From the NCBI GenBank assembly GCA_018402585.1, contig JAGYIO010000001.1:186001-250000 (forward strand): a DNA stretch of 64,000 nucleotides, in the 5' to 3' direction. Both the position numbers and the translations under genes were made by a program. How positions within the stretch are numbered: the stretch's first letter is position 1; every line of letters starts with the position of its first letter. The DNA is from Chthoniobacterales bacterium. GTDB taxonomy: Bacteria > Verrucomicrobiota > Verrucomicrobiia > Chthoniobacterales > JACTMZ01. Positions 42,833-50,579 of the stretch are shown here, piece after piece. The notes below the pieces were generated by a model. It was not told the origin of the DNA, searched no databases, and saw nothing but the letters and a program-made list of their open reading frames with translations.

Positions 42833-43150
42833 TCAGTCCAAATGGAAAACCTCGCGCAGCGGAGTGCTGACCGGAGTGTTGTCGGGATGGTAAGCCATGA
42901 CATCGCTCATGTGCTTCCACCATCTTTGACAGGCTTCGGTCGAGGCGATGGACGCCCATTGTTCCTCGCTTTCGATTTCGGCGTAGCCGAAAAGCTGGCG
43001 CGTCTCGGGGTGCAGGAAGAGCGAGTAGTTCAAGACGCCGTGGTCTTTGAGGACCTTCTCCAACTCGGGCCAGATCGGATTGTGACGCTTTTCGTATTCG
43101 TCCTCGGCGCCGGCGTGGACCGACATGACGAAGGCTTTGCGGGGTTTCAT
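42833..43150 (-). CDS. rhaM: L-rhamnose mutarotase, copy 2
   Basis: A 105-residue protein nearly the same as the gene at 39705 through its first two-thirds ([37 protein letters not shown]). It is more diverged around the stretch [17 protein letters not shown]. The catalytic His and the conserved Trp pair are present. It converges with the intact fic gene, 42 bases between the two ends. The function would be anomer exchange of L-rhamnose, again without other rhamnose genes. Confidence 0.92.
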   Translation of the reverse strand: MKPRKAFVMSVHAGAEDEYEKRHNPIWPELEKVLKDHGVLNYSLFLHPETRQLFGYAEIESEEQWASIASTEACQRWWKHMSDVMAYHPDNTPVSTPLREVFHLD

Positions 43151-43321
43151 GAGGTCAATGGTTGAGTTTTTCTCTGTAAAGCAGCGGAGGCGTCGAATGC
43201 CGGCGCACTTTGTTCCGTCGTTCCGAAATGATTAAATGGAGTCCGCAGTATTGGGTCAAACGCGTCCTGCGCCAACGGCTGTGCCGTTGTGTGCGGCGGC
43301 TGATCACCCGTCTTGGTCCAT

Positions 43322-43489
43322 TCAACGGGCGATCTCATCCATCGTTTTGCGCCCACAGTTACGCTCTCCGGCGAGACGTTCGAGCACGTTGGCTTGGCGG
43401 GGCTTGCTCGCGGGTGCGGATGCCGTCGCGGCCCAAGACATTGACGGCGCGGGCGGACAAGGAGTTGAGCTCCATGGCGTCGCGCAGGG
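43322..43489 (-). pseudogene. Frameshifted gene with RNA-polymerase-alpha-CTD-like helix-hairpin-helix
   Basis: One minus-strand frame reads SLRDAMELNSLSARAVNVLGRDGIRTREQA, and a second continues ANVLERLAGERNCGRKTMDEIAR before TGA at 43322-43324. Together they resemble the alpha-CTD style 'LSVRALNxL...ExxNCGxKTLxEI' fold. The two halves are in different frames and no start codon with a good context is seen, so the gene appears broken. It follows the antitoxin-like gene at 43492 on the same strand. Confidence 0.5.
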
Positions 43490-43491
43490 AC

Positions 43492-43764
43492 TTAAACGAA
43501 CGGCGATGGCGCAGAGGCCTTGCCGCTCTTGAGGGACGCCACGGAGCTTTCGAGCGTCTTGCGCGTCCGCGCGGGGATTTTGTCCGGGGCCACCAGCACC
43601 CGCGGCTCCAGCAAAAAACTGCCGTTGGAGAGAGCCATCACATGGAAATACTTGGTTCTGGCTCCACGCAGACTGATGCGGCTCTTGGCGTCCGCGGCGA
43701 CGTCGTAGTTCCGGACAACCGTGACGCGCTTCTTACCTTTCGTTGGTTCGACGACCTTGACCAT
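43492..43764 (-). CDS. Antitoxin-like small protein, partner lost or unknown
   Basis: A 90-residue protein. Its middle, KSRISLRGARTKYFHVMALSNGSFLLEPRVLV in outline, is one I recognise from small Verrucomicrobiota proteins encoded upstream of RelE-like toxins. It resembles a DNA-binding antitoxin with a swapped-hairpin-like strand pattern. The C-terminal helix has RTRKTLESSVASLKSGKASAP. The start at MVKVVEPT is chosen over a longer frame whose extra residues are Arg/Val-rich and non-conserved. No intact toxin follows, only the frameshifted helix-hairpin-helix remnant. Confidence 0.5.
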   Translation of the reverse strand: MVKVVEPTKGKKRVTVVRNYDVAADAKSRISLRGARTKYFHVMALSNGSFLLEPRVLVAPDKIPARTRKTLESSVASLKSGKASAPSPFV

Positions 43765-43870
43765 AAGAACAAGATGGTGGGAATTCCCACTGGGGTCAAC
43801 ATCAACTTTTACCGAGAGCGGACCGCCCCTGCGCACCAAATTCACCCCTGCCACAACCCTGACCATCCGC

Positions 43871-43894
43871 CTGCGACGCGAATCAGGGAGCAAA
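43871..43894. repeat. Dispersed 24-base repeat, copy 2 of 3
   Basis: CTGCGACGCGAATCAGGGAG and the next CAAA are identical to 44668-44691, and a diverged copy lies at 41656-41679. Copies at 41656 and 43871 are followed by ACGCGTGATCAAGC within 20 bases. All three copies lie between small TA-type or Fic genes in this island, which suggests a shared recombination or regulatory element. Confidence 0.5.
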
Positions 43895-43963
43895 AACACC
43901 GACGCGTGATCAAGCCCGCAGCAGCAGATCCACTCTTTGGCGAACCGGGCATGGCGATTCCGA

Positions 43964-44287
43964 TCAGATTTTCAACCAGCGTTTGACCGCGGCCTGCGCC
44001 CCGTCAACCACGCCAGCATCAAATTTGCCGGGAGCTTTGCGGACAAATTCGGTGAACTTCACCGGCTGGAGGCTCTGCGCGTTGAGGTAGCTTTGTTCCC
44101 GCAACCACGGCACGCGGGGCAGGGTGACCTCGTAAGGCGTGCCCTCGAATTGGGTGGTGATCAAAACCACGCTGGCCAAGGCCAGCCGGGCGTCGGTTCG
44201 GGCGGCCAACACGAGCGCATAGCGCGGTTTGCCAACGAAGCCCAGGTCCACAAACCAGACTTCGCCGGATTGCGGAAGAGTGTTCAT
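43964..44287 (-). CDS. PemK/MazF-like toxin
   Basis: A 107-residue protein beginning SGEVWFVDLGFVGKPRYALVLA, a divergent form of the MazF/PemK start in which the usual R-G-D is replaced. It continues LASVVLITTQFEGTPYEVTLP and ends in a short helix with VKRWLKI. Members of this branch are ribonuclease toxins or inactive relatives. The upstream partner is a RelB/DinJ-like antitoxin whose start codon seems lost. The stop of the partner lies two bases before this ATG. Confidence 0.75.
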   Translation of the reverse strand: MNTLPQSGEVWFVDLGFVGKPRYALVLAARTDARLALASVVLITTQFEGTPYEVTLPRVPWLREQSYLNAQSLQPVKFTEFVRKAPGKFDAGVVDGAQAAVKRWLKI

Positions 44288-44289
44288 GG

Positions 44290-44511
44290 TCAGAACTCGT
44301 CGGCCAGCGCGTTGCGCCGGGCGGCCGGGCTCAGCACCTCATCTTCCGGGCTACCAGCCTGGAGCGGGAACGGTATGGCCCGACGCTTGATAATCTGGGT
44401 GTAAAAAAGTTCCAACGCGGCCCGGGGCTTCAATCCGATTTCTTTCAAGACGGCTTCGGCTTGGCGTTTCAGGTCGGGATCAATCCGGCTTTTGACGACT
44501 GCGCTCGTGGA
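44290..44511 (-). pseudogene. RelB/DinJ-like antitoxin with missing start codon
   Basis: The frame STSAVVKSRIDPDLKRQAEAVLKEIGL, then ALELFYTQIIKRRAIPFPL, ends at TGA 44290-44292. It is a full RelB/DinJ antitoxin from its second residue on. No ATG, GTG or TTG is in frame upstream. An ATG exists at 44514-44516 but is separated from the frame by two extra bases (GG), so it reads out of frame. Either the start was destroyed by a small insertion or a rare start is used. Confidence 0.55.
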
Positions 44512-44667
44512 CCCATTGTGACCCGTTCGTAGCCCATTGTCAAATGGATGGCATGACTCCGCCAGACATGACTGAGGGAAAACGCGGGAAATCCGGACCC
44601 GACAGCTCCCCGCTCGCTACCCCGGTGACCAACACACGCCCCACCGGCCATGACCCAGCACGTCCAC

Positions 44668-44691
44668 CTGCGACGCGAATCAGGGAGCAAA
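44668..44691. repeat. Dispersed 24-base repeat, copy 3 of 3
   Basis: It is identical over 24 bases to 43871-43894 and lies upstream of the RelB/MazF-like pair and just outside gatB. The surrounding 50 bases are only weakly similar to the other copies (ACCAACACACGCCCCACC before, GACAGCGCGG after). Confidence 0.5.
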
Positions 44692-44745
44692 GACAGCGCG
44701 GAATGAAAGTCGATCGAGGGGCTTGGGTGGTCGGCACCCTTCACC

Positions 44746-46203
44746 TCACCCGAGCTTTTGCGCAAGGAGATCACCAACCATCACCGGATTCGCCTTCCCT
44801 TTGGAAAGTTTCATCACCTGCCCTTTGAGGAAATTAAGCGCGGCCTCTTTGCCTGCCTTGTAGTCGGCCACGGACTGCGGGTTCGCCGCGAGCACCTCGT
44901 CGCACAGGCCACCAATCGCCCCGGCATCGCTCTCTTGCTTGAGCCCCTTCTCCTCCACGATCACCGCCGCATCGCGTCCGGTGACGAACATCTCGGCAAA
45001 GACTTCCTTCGCCTGCTTGCCGTTGATCTGCCCGCCGGCCACCAACCCAACCAAGCCGTCCAACTGCGCGGGCTTGATCGGGCAAGCCGCGATCGCTTGG
45101 CCTGCGGAGGAAAGCGCGCTTTGTAAATCGTTGAGGATCCAATTGGCAATCTGCTTGCCGCGCGAGGAACCGGTGGCGGCCTGCTCGAAGTAGCGACCCA
45201 ACTCGAGGTTGTCGGCCAGCACGGCGGCGTCGTATTCGCTCACTCCGAAATCTTTTTCGTAGCGGGCACGTTTCTCGGCCGGCAACTCGGGCAGCAGTTC
45301 CTTCGCGGCGGCGAGGAGTTGCTCTGTTTTCACCGGCATCAGATCCGGATCGGGGAAGTAACGGTAATCATGGGCGGACTCTTTGATCCGCATGAGCTGC
45401 GTCTCACCCAGGTCGTCATCCCAGCGCCGGGTCTCTTGCTGCAGCGAGCCACCCCCGCGCAGGACCTCGCTCTGACGATCGATCTCGTAGGCCAGGGCGC
45501 GGCGCACCCCGCTGATCGTGTTCAAATTCTTCAGCTCGATCTTGGTGCCCCACTTTTCCGTGCCGGCGGGACGCACGGACACGTTGACGTCACAACGCAT
45601 CTGGCCCTTTTCCATATCCGCATCCGAAACACCCGCGTATTCCAGATGCTGTTTGAGCGAGGTCAGATAAGCGAAGGCTTCCTCGGGATTGGCAATCTCC
45701 GCCTCGGAAACAATTTCCATGAGCGGTGTGCCCGCGCGGTTGAAATCGATGCCGGAAGAATTTTCCAAGTGGAAACTTTTGGCCACGTCCTCCTCGAGAT
45801 GGATGCGGGTCAGACAGACCACTTTGTCCTGCGTCGCAATGCTCTTCTGCGCGTCTTTCGGGTAGGCCAGATCGGGCAAGGGCACACCGCCGCCCAAGCA
45901 GAGCGGCATGTCGTATTGCGAGATCTGGTAGTTCTTCGGCATGTCCGGGTAGTAGTAGCTTTTGCGGTCGAACTTGCAGACTGCGGCAATTTGGCAATCG
46001 AGCATGAGACCGGTCAGGATGGTCAGCTTGAGTGCCTCTTCGTTCATGGCCGGCAAGGCCCCAGGCAGCCCGAGACAAGTCGGACAAGTATGGGTGTTCG
46101 GTGTGGCGCCGTATTCGACCGGGCAGGCGCAGAACATTTTGCTCCGCGTTTTCAGCTGCACGTGGACCTCGAGTCCGATGGTGGCGATGTAGTCCTGACT
46201 CAT
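44746..46203 (-). CDS. gatB: Aspartyl/glutamyl-tRNA amidotransferase subunit B
   Basis: A 485-residue protein with the GatB catalytic cradle. It has IGLEVHVQLKTRSKMFCACP with the first Cys pair, THTCPTCLGLPGALP with the second Cys pair, DRKSYYYPDMPKNYQISQYD, and MEIVSEAEIANPEEAFAYL. The C-terminal YqeY-like tail ends VGDLLAQKLG. With GatA and GatC it converts misacylated Glu-tRNA-Gln or Asp-tRNA-Asn to the amide. It overlaps the upstream cvpA-like gene (ATGA). Confidence 0.97.
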   Translation of the reverse strand: MSQDYIATIGLEVHVQLKTRSKMFCACPVEYGATPNTHTCPTCLGLPGALPAMNEEALKLTILTGLMLDCQIAAVCKFDRKSYYYPDMPKNYQISQYDMPLCLGGGVPLPDLAYPKDAQKSIATQDKVVCLTRIHLEEDVAKSFHLENSSGIDFNRAGTPLMEIVSEAEIANPEEAFAYLTSLKQHLEYAGVSDADMEKGQMRCDVNVSVRPAGTEKWGTKIELKNLNTISGVRRALAYEIDRQSEVLRGGGSLQQETRRWDDDLGETQLMRIKESAHDYRYFPDPDLMPVKTEQLLAAAKELLPELPAEKRARYEKDFGVSEYDAAVLADNLELGRYFEQAATGSSRGKQIANWILNDLQSALSSAGQAIAACPIKPAQLDGLVGLVAGGQINGKQAKEVFAEMFVTGRDAAVIVEEKGLKQESDAGAIGGLCDEVLAANPQSVADYKAGKEAALNFLKGQVMKLSKGKANPVMVGDLLAQKLG

Positions 46204-47021
46204 GGCGTGGGAACCGGCGAAGGTGCCGATTCTTGCAGGGCGTAGTCGAGAGCTTTTTCCAGATCGAAGCCGGTGAAAAACTGCTGCACCGTCGGATCGG
46301 ACGCCACTTCGGCGAGCTTGGGGCTGGTCAGCAACGACAAGTAGTTCCCCTCCGACGCCGCCCCGGCCACCGCCGGATCGGTGAACAACTCCATGATCTT
46401 CGGTTGCGTGAGGAGTTGCTGGGTCTGCGGGTAGGCAAAAAACCGTGCCGTGGCCTCCGGCGATTGCGTCACGCGCAGGAGTTTGGTGACCAGCCCGTAG
46501 ATATTGGCCGGCACAATATCGACTTTGTCGACCAGACCGCCGGTCGCTCCCTCCTCAAGAGATTCCTTGATCGCGACCAACTGCGCGTCACCCGGAGCCG
46601 TTTGCCGCGCCTCGGCCACCGCACCCAGCGTGCGGAAGATGGAAATGCCACCCCACAAGACGAGCAGTCCGAAGATCAGCCCGAAGAGTCCCCCACCCGC
46701 CCCGTAAAAAAGCCGCACGATCCCCGCGCTTTGCTGCGATGTCTTTTTGAAGAGCAACGACGAAAGCACCACCGCGGCGAGGTAAAACGCCAGGCCCGCC
46801 GCGAGACCGAAAAGGAGCCGTCCGCCGGGATACGGCAGCGGCACAATGCGGTCCGAAATCATTCCGGTCATCCAGGCAAAGATCAACCCGATACCGCCCG
46901 CGACGAGCAGGGCAAAGACACTCACTCCATGCCGCACCACCCCGCGCCGCCAACCGCGCCAGATTTCGAAAAGCAAATAAAGCCCGGCCGCGAGCCAGAG
47001 CCAAGAGGAGGAGAGTTGCAT
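46200..47021 (-). CDS. CvpA-like membrane protein
   Basis: A 273-residue protein with about four N-terminal membrane segments (LWLAAGLYLLFEIW, VSVFALLVAGGIGLIFAW, LLFGLAAGLAFYLAAVVLSSLLF, GLFGLIFGLLVLWGGISIF). The pattern GWRRGVVRHGVSVFALLV and the Gly-rich last helix resembles the CvpA/colicin-V-production family. The C-terminal third is soluble and has repeated 'LLTxPKxxEL' helices (LLTQPKIMELFTDPAVAG; LLTSPKLAEVASDPTVQ). It is coupled to gatB by four bases. Confidence 0.7.
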   Translation of the reverse strand: MQLSSSWLWLAAGLYLLFEIWRGWRRGVVRHGVSVFALLVAGGIGLIFAWMTGMISDRIVPLPYPGGRLLFGLAAGLAFYLAAVVLSSLLFKKTSQQSAGIVRLFYGAGGGLFGLIFGLLVLWGGISIFRTLGAVAEARQTAPGDAQLVAIKESLEEGATGGLVDKVDIVPANIYGLVTKLLRVTQSPEATARFFAYPQTQQLLTQPKIMELFTDPAVAGAASEGNYLSLLTSPKLAEVASDPTVQQFFTGFDLEKALDYALQESAPSPVPTP

Positions 47022-47039
47022 AGACGATTTTTTCCAGGG

Positions 47040-47441
47040 CTACTCACTCCAATTCTCCGTCCGAAGATCAGGCACACGCAGGAATTCGCGGACGTTGTTG
47101 GTAACCAGCGTCAATTCCCGCTGCAGCGCGTGCGCGGCGAGAAGAAGATCGTAACTGCCGATCGGGGTTCCGGCCCGCTGAAGATGTGTTCTGATTTCGC
47201 CGTAAACCACCGACGCGGCCGCGGGAAAATCCAGAATCTCGAGCGGACCGAGAAACTCGGTCAAGGCACGTTGGTTCTTCTCGGGTTGGGAACTGTTGGA
47301 GACACCGAATTGCAACTCGCAGACGGTGATGGCGGAAACGCCGACATCACCCACGCGAAGCCGCTTGAAGCGAAGCATCACCTGCTCAGGGGAACGCTTG
47401 ATGATGTAGATACAGGTGTTGGTATCGAGCAGATATCGCAT
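47040..47441 (-). CDS. vapC: VapC-family PIN-domain ribonuclease toxin
   Basis: A 133-residue PIN domain with the four acidic positions: YLLDTNTCIYIIK (Asp), ITVCELQFGV (Glu), GSYDLLLAAHAL (Asp), and TNNVREF near the end. VapC toxins cut tRNA-fMet or rRNA. The start overlaps the vapB stop by one base (TGATG). The upstream extension of the frame is inside vapB and was not used. Confidence 0.92.
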   Translation of the reverse strand: MRYLLDTNTCIYIIKRSPEQVMLRFKRLRVGDVGVSAITVCELQFGVSNSSQPEKNQRALTEFLGPLEILDFPAAASVVYGEIRTHLQRAGTPIGSYDLLLAAHALQRELTLVTNNVREFLRVPDLRTENWSE

Positions 47442-47671
47442 CAGCCGAAACTTTCGCGCTCGGATTGGGAACCCTGCTCGCGCTCGACCATGAAATCGTC
47501 GGTGAAAAGCTTGGTCGCCGCAAACATGGTCGCCCACGGATCCTGTCTCGGCACCAAGACGACGCAGTTGCCGAGATGCTGGATAAAAACCGAATCACCC
47601 TTGAAGCGGAACTCCTTGGGCAGCCGGACCGCTTGGCTCTGTCCGTTCTTGAAAAGCTTGGCTGTTTTCAC
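47441..47671 (-). CDS. vapB: VapB-type antitoxin (AbrB-like)
   Basis: A 76-residue protein starting KTAKLFKNGQSQAVRLPKEF, the VapB/AbrB swapped-hairpin DNA-binding domain, with FKGDSVFIQHLGNCVVLVP completing it. The C-terminal acidic arm (FTDDFMVEREQGSQ) would wrap VapC. It lies directly upstream of vapC in the usual order. An AT-rich stretch at 47672-47710 may hold its promoter. Confidence 0.92.
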   Translation of the reverse strand: MKTAKLFKNGQSQAVRLPKEFRFKGDSVFIQHLGNCVVLVPRQDPWATMFAATKLFTDDFMVEREQGSQSERESFG

Positions 47672-47738
47672 CTGTTAAGCAGTCTATACCTTTGAATATA
47701 GACGTCAAGGACGCTGACCCTGAACCGAGGAGCCCGGG

Positions 47739-48824
47739 TCAAACGGCCCGCTGAGCCCGCTGCCGCAGCGCGTGATCAGCCAGCACGAGCCAGACCATCG
47801 CTTCCACGATGGGCACGGCACGGGGGATGACGCAGGGATCGTGGCGTCCGCGGGCGGCCAACTCCGTGTTTTCGCCGGAGGCGGTGACCGTCTGCTGCGC
47901 GCTGGCAATGGTGGCCGTCGGTTTGAAGGCCACGCGGAAGGTGATGTCTTCGCCATTGCTGATCCCGCCTTGGATCCCGCCCGACCGGTTGGTCACCGTG
48001 CGGGTGCGTCCCTCGCGCATTTCAAAGGCGTCGTTGTGCTCGAGTCCGGTCAGTTTGCTTCCCTCGAAACCCGAGCCGATTTCAAATCCTTTGGTCGCAG
48101 GCAGGCTAAGCATGGCTTTGGCCAGATCGGCCTCCAGTTTGTCGAAGACCGGATCGCCGAGGCCCGGCGGGCATTGGCGCACCAGGCATTCGATGAGCCC
48201 GCCGACCGAATCGCCCTTCGATCGCGCTTCTTTGATCCGCGTGATCATCTTTTCCGCCGCCGCGACATCCGGACAACGGACCGCATTGGCTTCGATCGCT
48301 TCGGCGGTGACGCTGGCGGGATCGACTGGCGATTCGATCTGATGCACCCGGCTGACCCAGGCCAGCACCTCGATGCCGGGATGGAGCGCGTCGAGCACCT
48401 TGCGGGCCACCACACCGGCGGCAACCCGCCCGATGGTTTCCCGGGCCGAGGCGCGTCCCCCGCCCTGCCAATTGCGGATGCCGTATTTGGCCTCGTAGGT
48501 GAAATCGGCATGCGACGGACGGAAGGCCGTCTCCATTTCGGTGTAGGCCTCCGGTCGCGCGTCCTCGTTGCGGACCAGAATGGCGATCGGGGTGCCAAGG
48601 GTTTTGCCTTGGAAAACGCCGGACAAAATCTCGCAACGGTCGGCCTCTTTGCGCGGGGTGACGATGTCGCTTTGCCCCGGGCGCCGGCGATCGAGTTCTT
48701 TTTGGATGTCGGCTTCAGTCAGAGCGAGCTGCGGCAGGCAGCCGTCGATGACCACCCCGACCCCGCCGCCATGGGATTCACCCCACGTGGCGATACGGAA
48801 AAGTTGGCCGGTGCTGCTGGACAT
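47739..48824 (-). CDS. aroC: Chorismate synthase
   Basis: A 361-residue enzyme that makes chorismate from EPSP with reduced FMN, the last common step to aromatic amino acids, folate and menaquinone. Signatures are [53 protein letters not shown] and the late [14 protein letters not shown]-type FMN site. Length is normal. menB lies upstream on the same strand, so two steps around chorismate and menaquinone are neighbours, separated by a palindromic element. Confidence 0.97.
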   Translation of the reverse strand: MSSSTGQLFRIATWGESHGGGVGVVIDGCLPQLALTEADIQKELDRRRPGQSDIVTPRKEADRCEILSGVFQGKTLGTPIAILVRNEDARPEAYTEMETAFRPSHADFTYEAKYGIRNWQGGGRASARETIGRVAAGVVARKVLDALHPGIEVLAWVSRVHQIESPVDPASVTAEAIEANAVRCPDVAAAEKMITRIKEARSKGDSVGGLIECLVRQCPPGLGDPVFDKLEADLAKAMLSLPATKGFEIGSGFEGSKLTGLEHNDAFEMREGRTRTVTNRSGGIQGGISNGEDITFRVAFKPTATIASAQQTVTASGENTELAARGRHDPCVIPRAVPIVEAMVWLVLADHALRQRAQRAV

Positions 48825-48849
48825 AAGAAGAGTCTAACGAAAAGGCAGG

Positions 48850-48945
48850 GCCACGGATAGCAGAGGATTAAAGAGGATATTTTTTGCGCCGGTGACACCG
48901 GCGCAAAAAGGCCCGTCCAAGCTGTTTATCTTCTTCATCCGTGGC
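48850..48945. mobile_element. MITE-like nested palindrome between aroC and menB
   Basis: The ends GCCACGGAT and ATCCGTGGC are a perfect inverted repeat. Inside them GCAGAGGATTAAAG roughly pairs with the TTTATCTTCTTC side, and the centre is a perfect hairpin TTTTTGCGCCGGTG-A-CACCGGCGCAAAAA. The layout, outer arms then a AGGAT/ATCTTCTTC layer then a GCGCCG-TGACAC hairpin, repeats that of the elements at 11622 and 12214. It could also stop transcription from menB. Confidence 0.6.
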
Positions 48946-48956
48946 GGGATTTATCT

Positions 48957-49781
48957 TCAGGGGAGACGGGGAAACTTCGAGAAGTCGGGTTTCCGCTTTT
49001 CGATGAAGGCCTGCTTCCCTTCCTTGGCTTCTTCGCTCAGGTAGTAAAGCAAGGTGGCATTGCCGGCCATATCGAGCAGACCGATTTGCCCGTCGCAGTC
49101 GGCATTGAGCGCCGCCTTCAGACACCGCAAAGCCATGGGCGAAAGTTCGAGGATTTCGCGACACCACTTGAGGGTTTCCTCCTCCAACTGCGCGAGCGGG
49201 ACGACCGTATTGACCAAGCCCATGTCGAGGGCCTGTTGCGCGTCGTATTGACGGCAGAGAAACCAGATCTCGCGCGCTTTTTTTTGTCCGACAATGCGCG
49301 AGAGATAGCTCGAGCCGAGCCCGCCGTCGAAGGACCCGACGCGCGGACCGGTCTGACCGAAGCGCGCGTTGTCCGCCGCGATGGTCAGGTCGCAGACCAC
49401 GTGAAGAACGTGTCCACCGCCGATAGCGTAACCCGCCACCATGGCGATAACCGGCTTGGGCAGGCTGCGGATTTGTTTTTGCACATCGAGGATATTGAGC
49501 CGCGGGACGCCATCCTGCCCGACATAGCCGCCATCCCCGCGCACTTTTTGGTCTCCGCCGGAGCAAAAGGCCTGGTCGCCTTCCCCGGTAAGAATCACCA
49601 CGCCGATCGACCCATCGTCACGGCAGTGATCGAAGGCATCTTTCATTTCTTCGACCGTCTGCGGACGGAACGCGTTGCGGACCTCGGGGCGGTTGATCGT
49701 GATCTTGGCGATCCCGTCCTCCGTCTTTTCGAACTTCAGATCCGTGTAATCCTTGATCTTCTGCCAGACCGTTTTTGCCAT
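48957..49781 (-). CDS. menB: 1,4-dihydroxy-2-naphthoyl-CoA synthase
   Basis: A 274-residue crotonase-fold enzyme that closes the naphthoquinone ring from OSB-CoA in menaquinone synthesis. The family pieces [57 protein letters not shown] and [20 protein letters not shown] are close to canonical MenB. The C-terminus carries [18 protein letters not shown], typical of the family. The presence of menB indicates that the organism uses menaquinone. No other men genes are in the window. Confidence 0.97.
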   Translation of the reverse strand: MAKTVWQKIKDYTDLKFEKTEDGIAKITINRPEVRNAFRPQTVEEMKDAFDHCRDDGSIGVVILTGEGDQAFCSGGDQKVRGDGGYVGQDGVPRLNILDVQKQIRSLPKPVIAMVAGYAIGGGHVLHVVCDLTIAADNARFGQTGPRVGSFDGGLGSSYLSRIVGQKKAREIWFLCRQYDAQQALDMGLVNTVVPLAQLEEETLKWCREILELSPMALRCLKAALNADCDGQIGLLDMAGNATLLYYLSEEAKEGKQAFIEKRKPDFSKFPRLP

Positions 49782-49871
49782 GGGGGAAGGAAAGCAGATT
49801 GTGGAAGGTTTCGAAAGTAGAAGCGGTTCGAGTAATTTTGTCGCCGCGGCAGGCCGGGCTGGTTCCGAACC

Positions 49872-50282
49872 TTACCGGAGCAAGCGGTGGAACCCCGCTT
49901 TTTCGAAGTGCTCGTCGTGGGTCAGCGCCTCACGGCACTTCAGTTCGCGCATGACGATAAAACTTGTCACGTCGGTGAAGGAATATCCTTGGTCGCGGTG
50001 TTGGAGAAAGTAAGCGGAGGCCTCCTGAAAACGGGCCGGACCGACCGAGGCCACCGTCAAGGCCTGCGAAGCGGAAAGCATGGCGAAAAATCCGTCCAGC
50101 GCCACGGTCGCACCCCGCACCAGAAGCAGGGTGGCCGTTTCATCCACCACGTAGTCGGTGGTGACGAGGGACGCTTTGGCGCGTCCGAGCCCGGCCATGA
50201 TGGCGGCAGCCTTTTTGTGCCAGGCATCCCGCCGGTCAAAGAGGCTATACCAACCCATCGTATCGACAAAAACCGGCTTCAC
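49872..50282 (-). CDS. PIN-domain toxin (VapC-like)
   Basis: A 136-residue PIN domain. VFVDTMGWYSLFD, VVDETATLLL, YSFTDVTSFIVMRE and ALTHDEHFEKAGF provide the expected acidic residues for a metal-dependent RNase. The pattern belongs to the second VapC branch, with a DT-x-GW start. The start codon overlaps the stop of the Phd-like antitoxin (four bases). It is a different family from the VapC at 47040. Confidence 0.85.
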   Translation of the reverse strand: MKPVFVDTMGWYSLFDRRDAWHKKAAAIMAGLGRAKASLVTTDYVVDETATLLLVRGATVALDGFFAMLSASQALTVASVGPARFQEASAYFLQHRDQGYSFTDVTSFIVMRELKCREALTHDEHFEKAGFHRLLR

Positions 50283-50518
50283 CCGCGGTAGATGAGTTCG
50301 TCCGCTCGCCGGGCATCAAGCCCGCCACCCAAATCTTCCGCGGCTTCCGCCAGGCAATAGACCGGGTCTTGGGAGGTGACACCTTGCTTCGACGCCGGTG
50401 GGAACAACTCGCCCACGGGGTGGTTACGGTAAGTGATGCGGAAACATTCACCGCGAGCCAAGCGGCGGACCAAGCCTTTGGCGTTGCGACGGATTTCGAG
50501 CATGGAGATGGTTTCCAT
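50279..50518 (-). CDS. Phd/YefM-like antitoxin for the PIN toxin
   Basis: A 79-residue protein starting METISMLEIRRNAKGLVRRLARG, then ECFRITYRNHPVGELFPP, which is the Phd dimer fold with the strand 'I-x-x-R-x-x-P-V'. The C-terminal part (LAEAAEDLGGGLDARRADEL) binds the toxin. The start at 50518 is favoured over a longer frame because a perfect palindrome with a TA-operator look lies 9 bases upstream and would otherwise be coding. Confidence 0.82.
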   Translation of the reverse strand: METISMLEIRRNAKGLVRRLARGECFRITYRNHPVGELFPPASKQGVTSQDPVYCLAEAAEDLGGGLDARRADELIYRG

Positions 50519-50526
50519 GTGAATAG

Positions 50527-50549
50527 AAGTGCCACTTCTAGTGGCACTT
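50527..50549. promoter_or_regulatory. Operator candidate for the Phd-PIN pair
   Basis: AAGTGCCAC-TTCTA-GTGGCACTT is a perfect inverted repeat with nine-base arms, nine bases before the antitoxin ATG on the minus strand. Position and symmetry fit the autoregulatory site of a Phd-type antitoxin. Confidence 0.65.
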
Positions 50550-50579
50550 GTCAAACGACGGGGACATCGCTGCCACTTT

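Noticed and set aside
48882-48911. Simple intrinsic terminator of menB
   Set aside because: The central hairpin is terminator-like, but it is nested inside a larger inverted repeat with GCCACGGAT ends and lacks a clear T run on the minus strand, so I list the whole as a MITE-like element.
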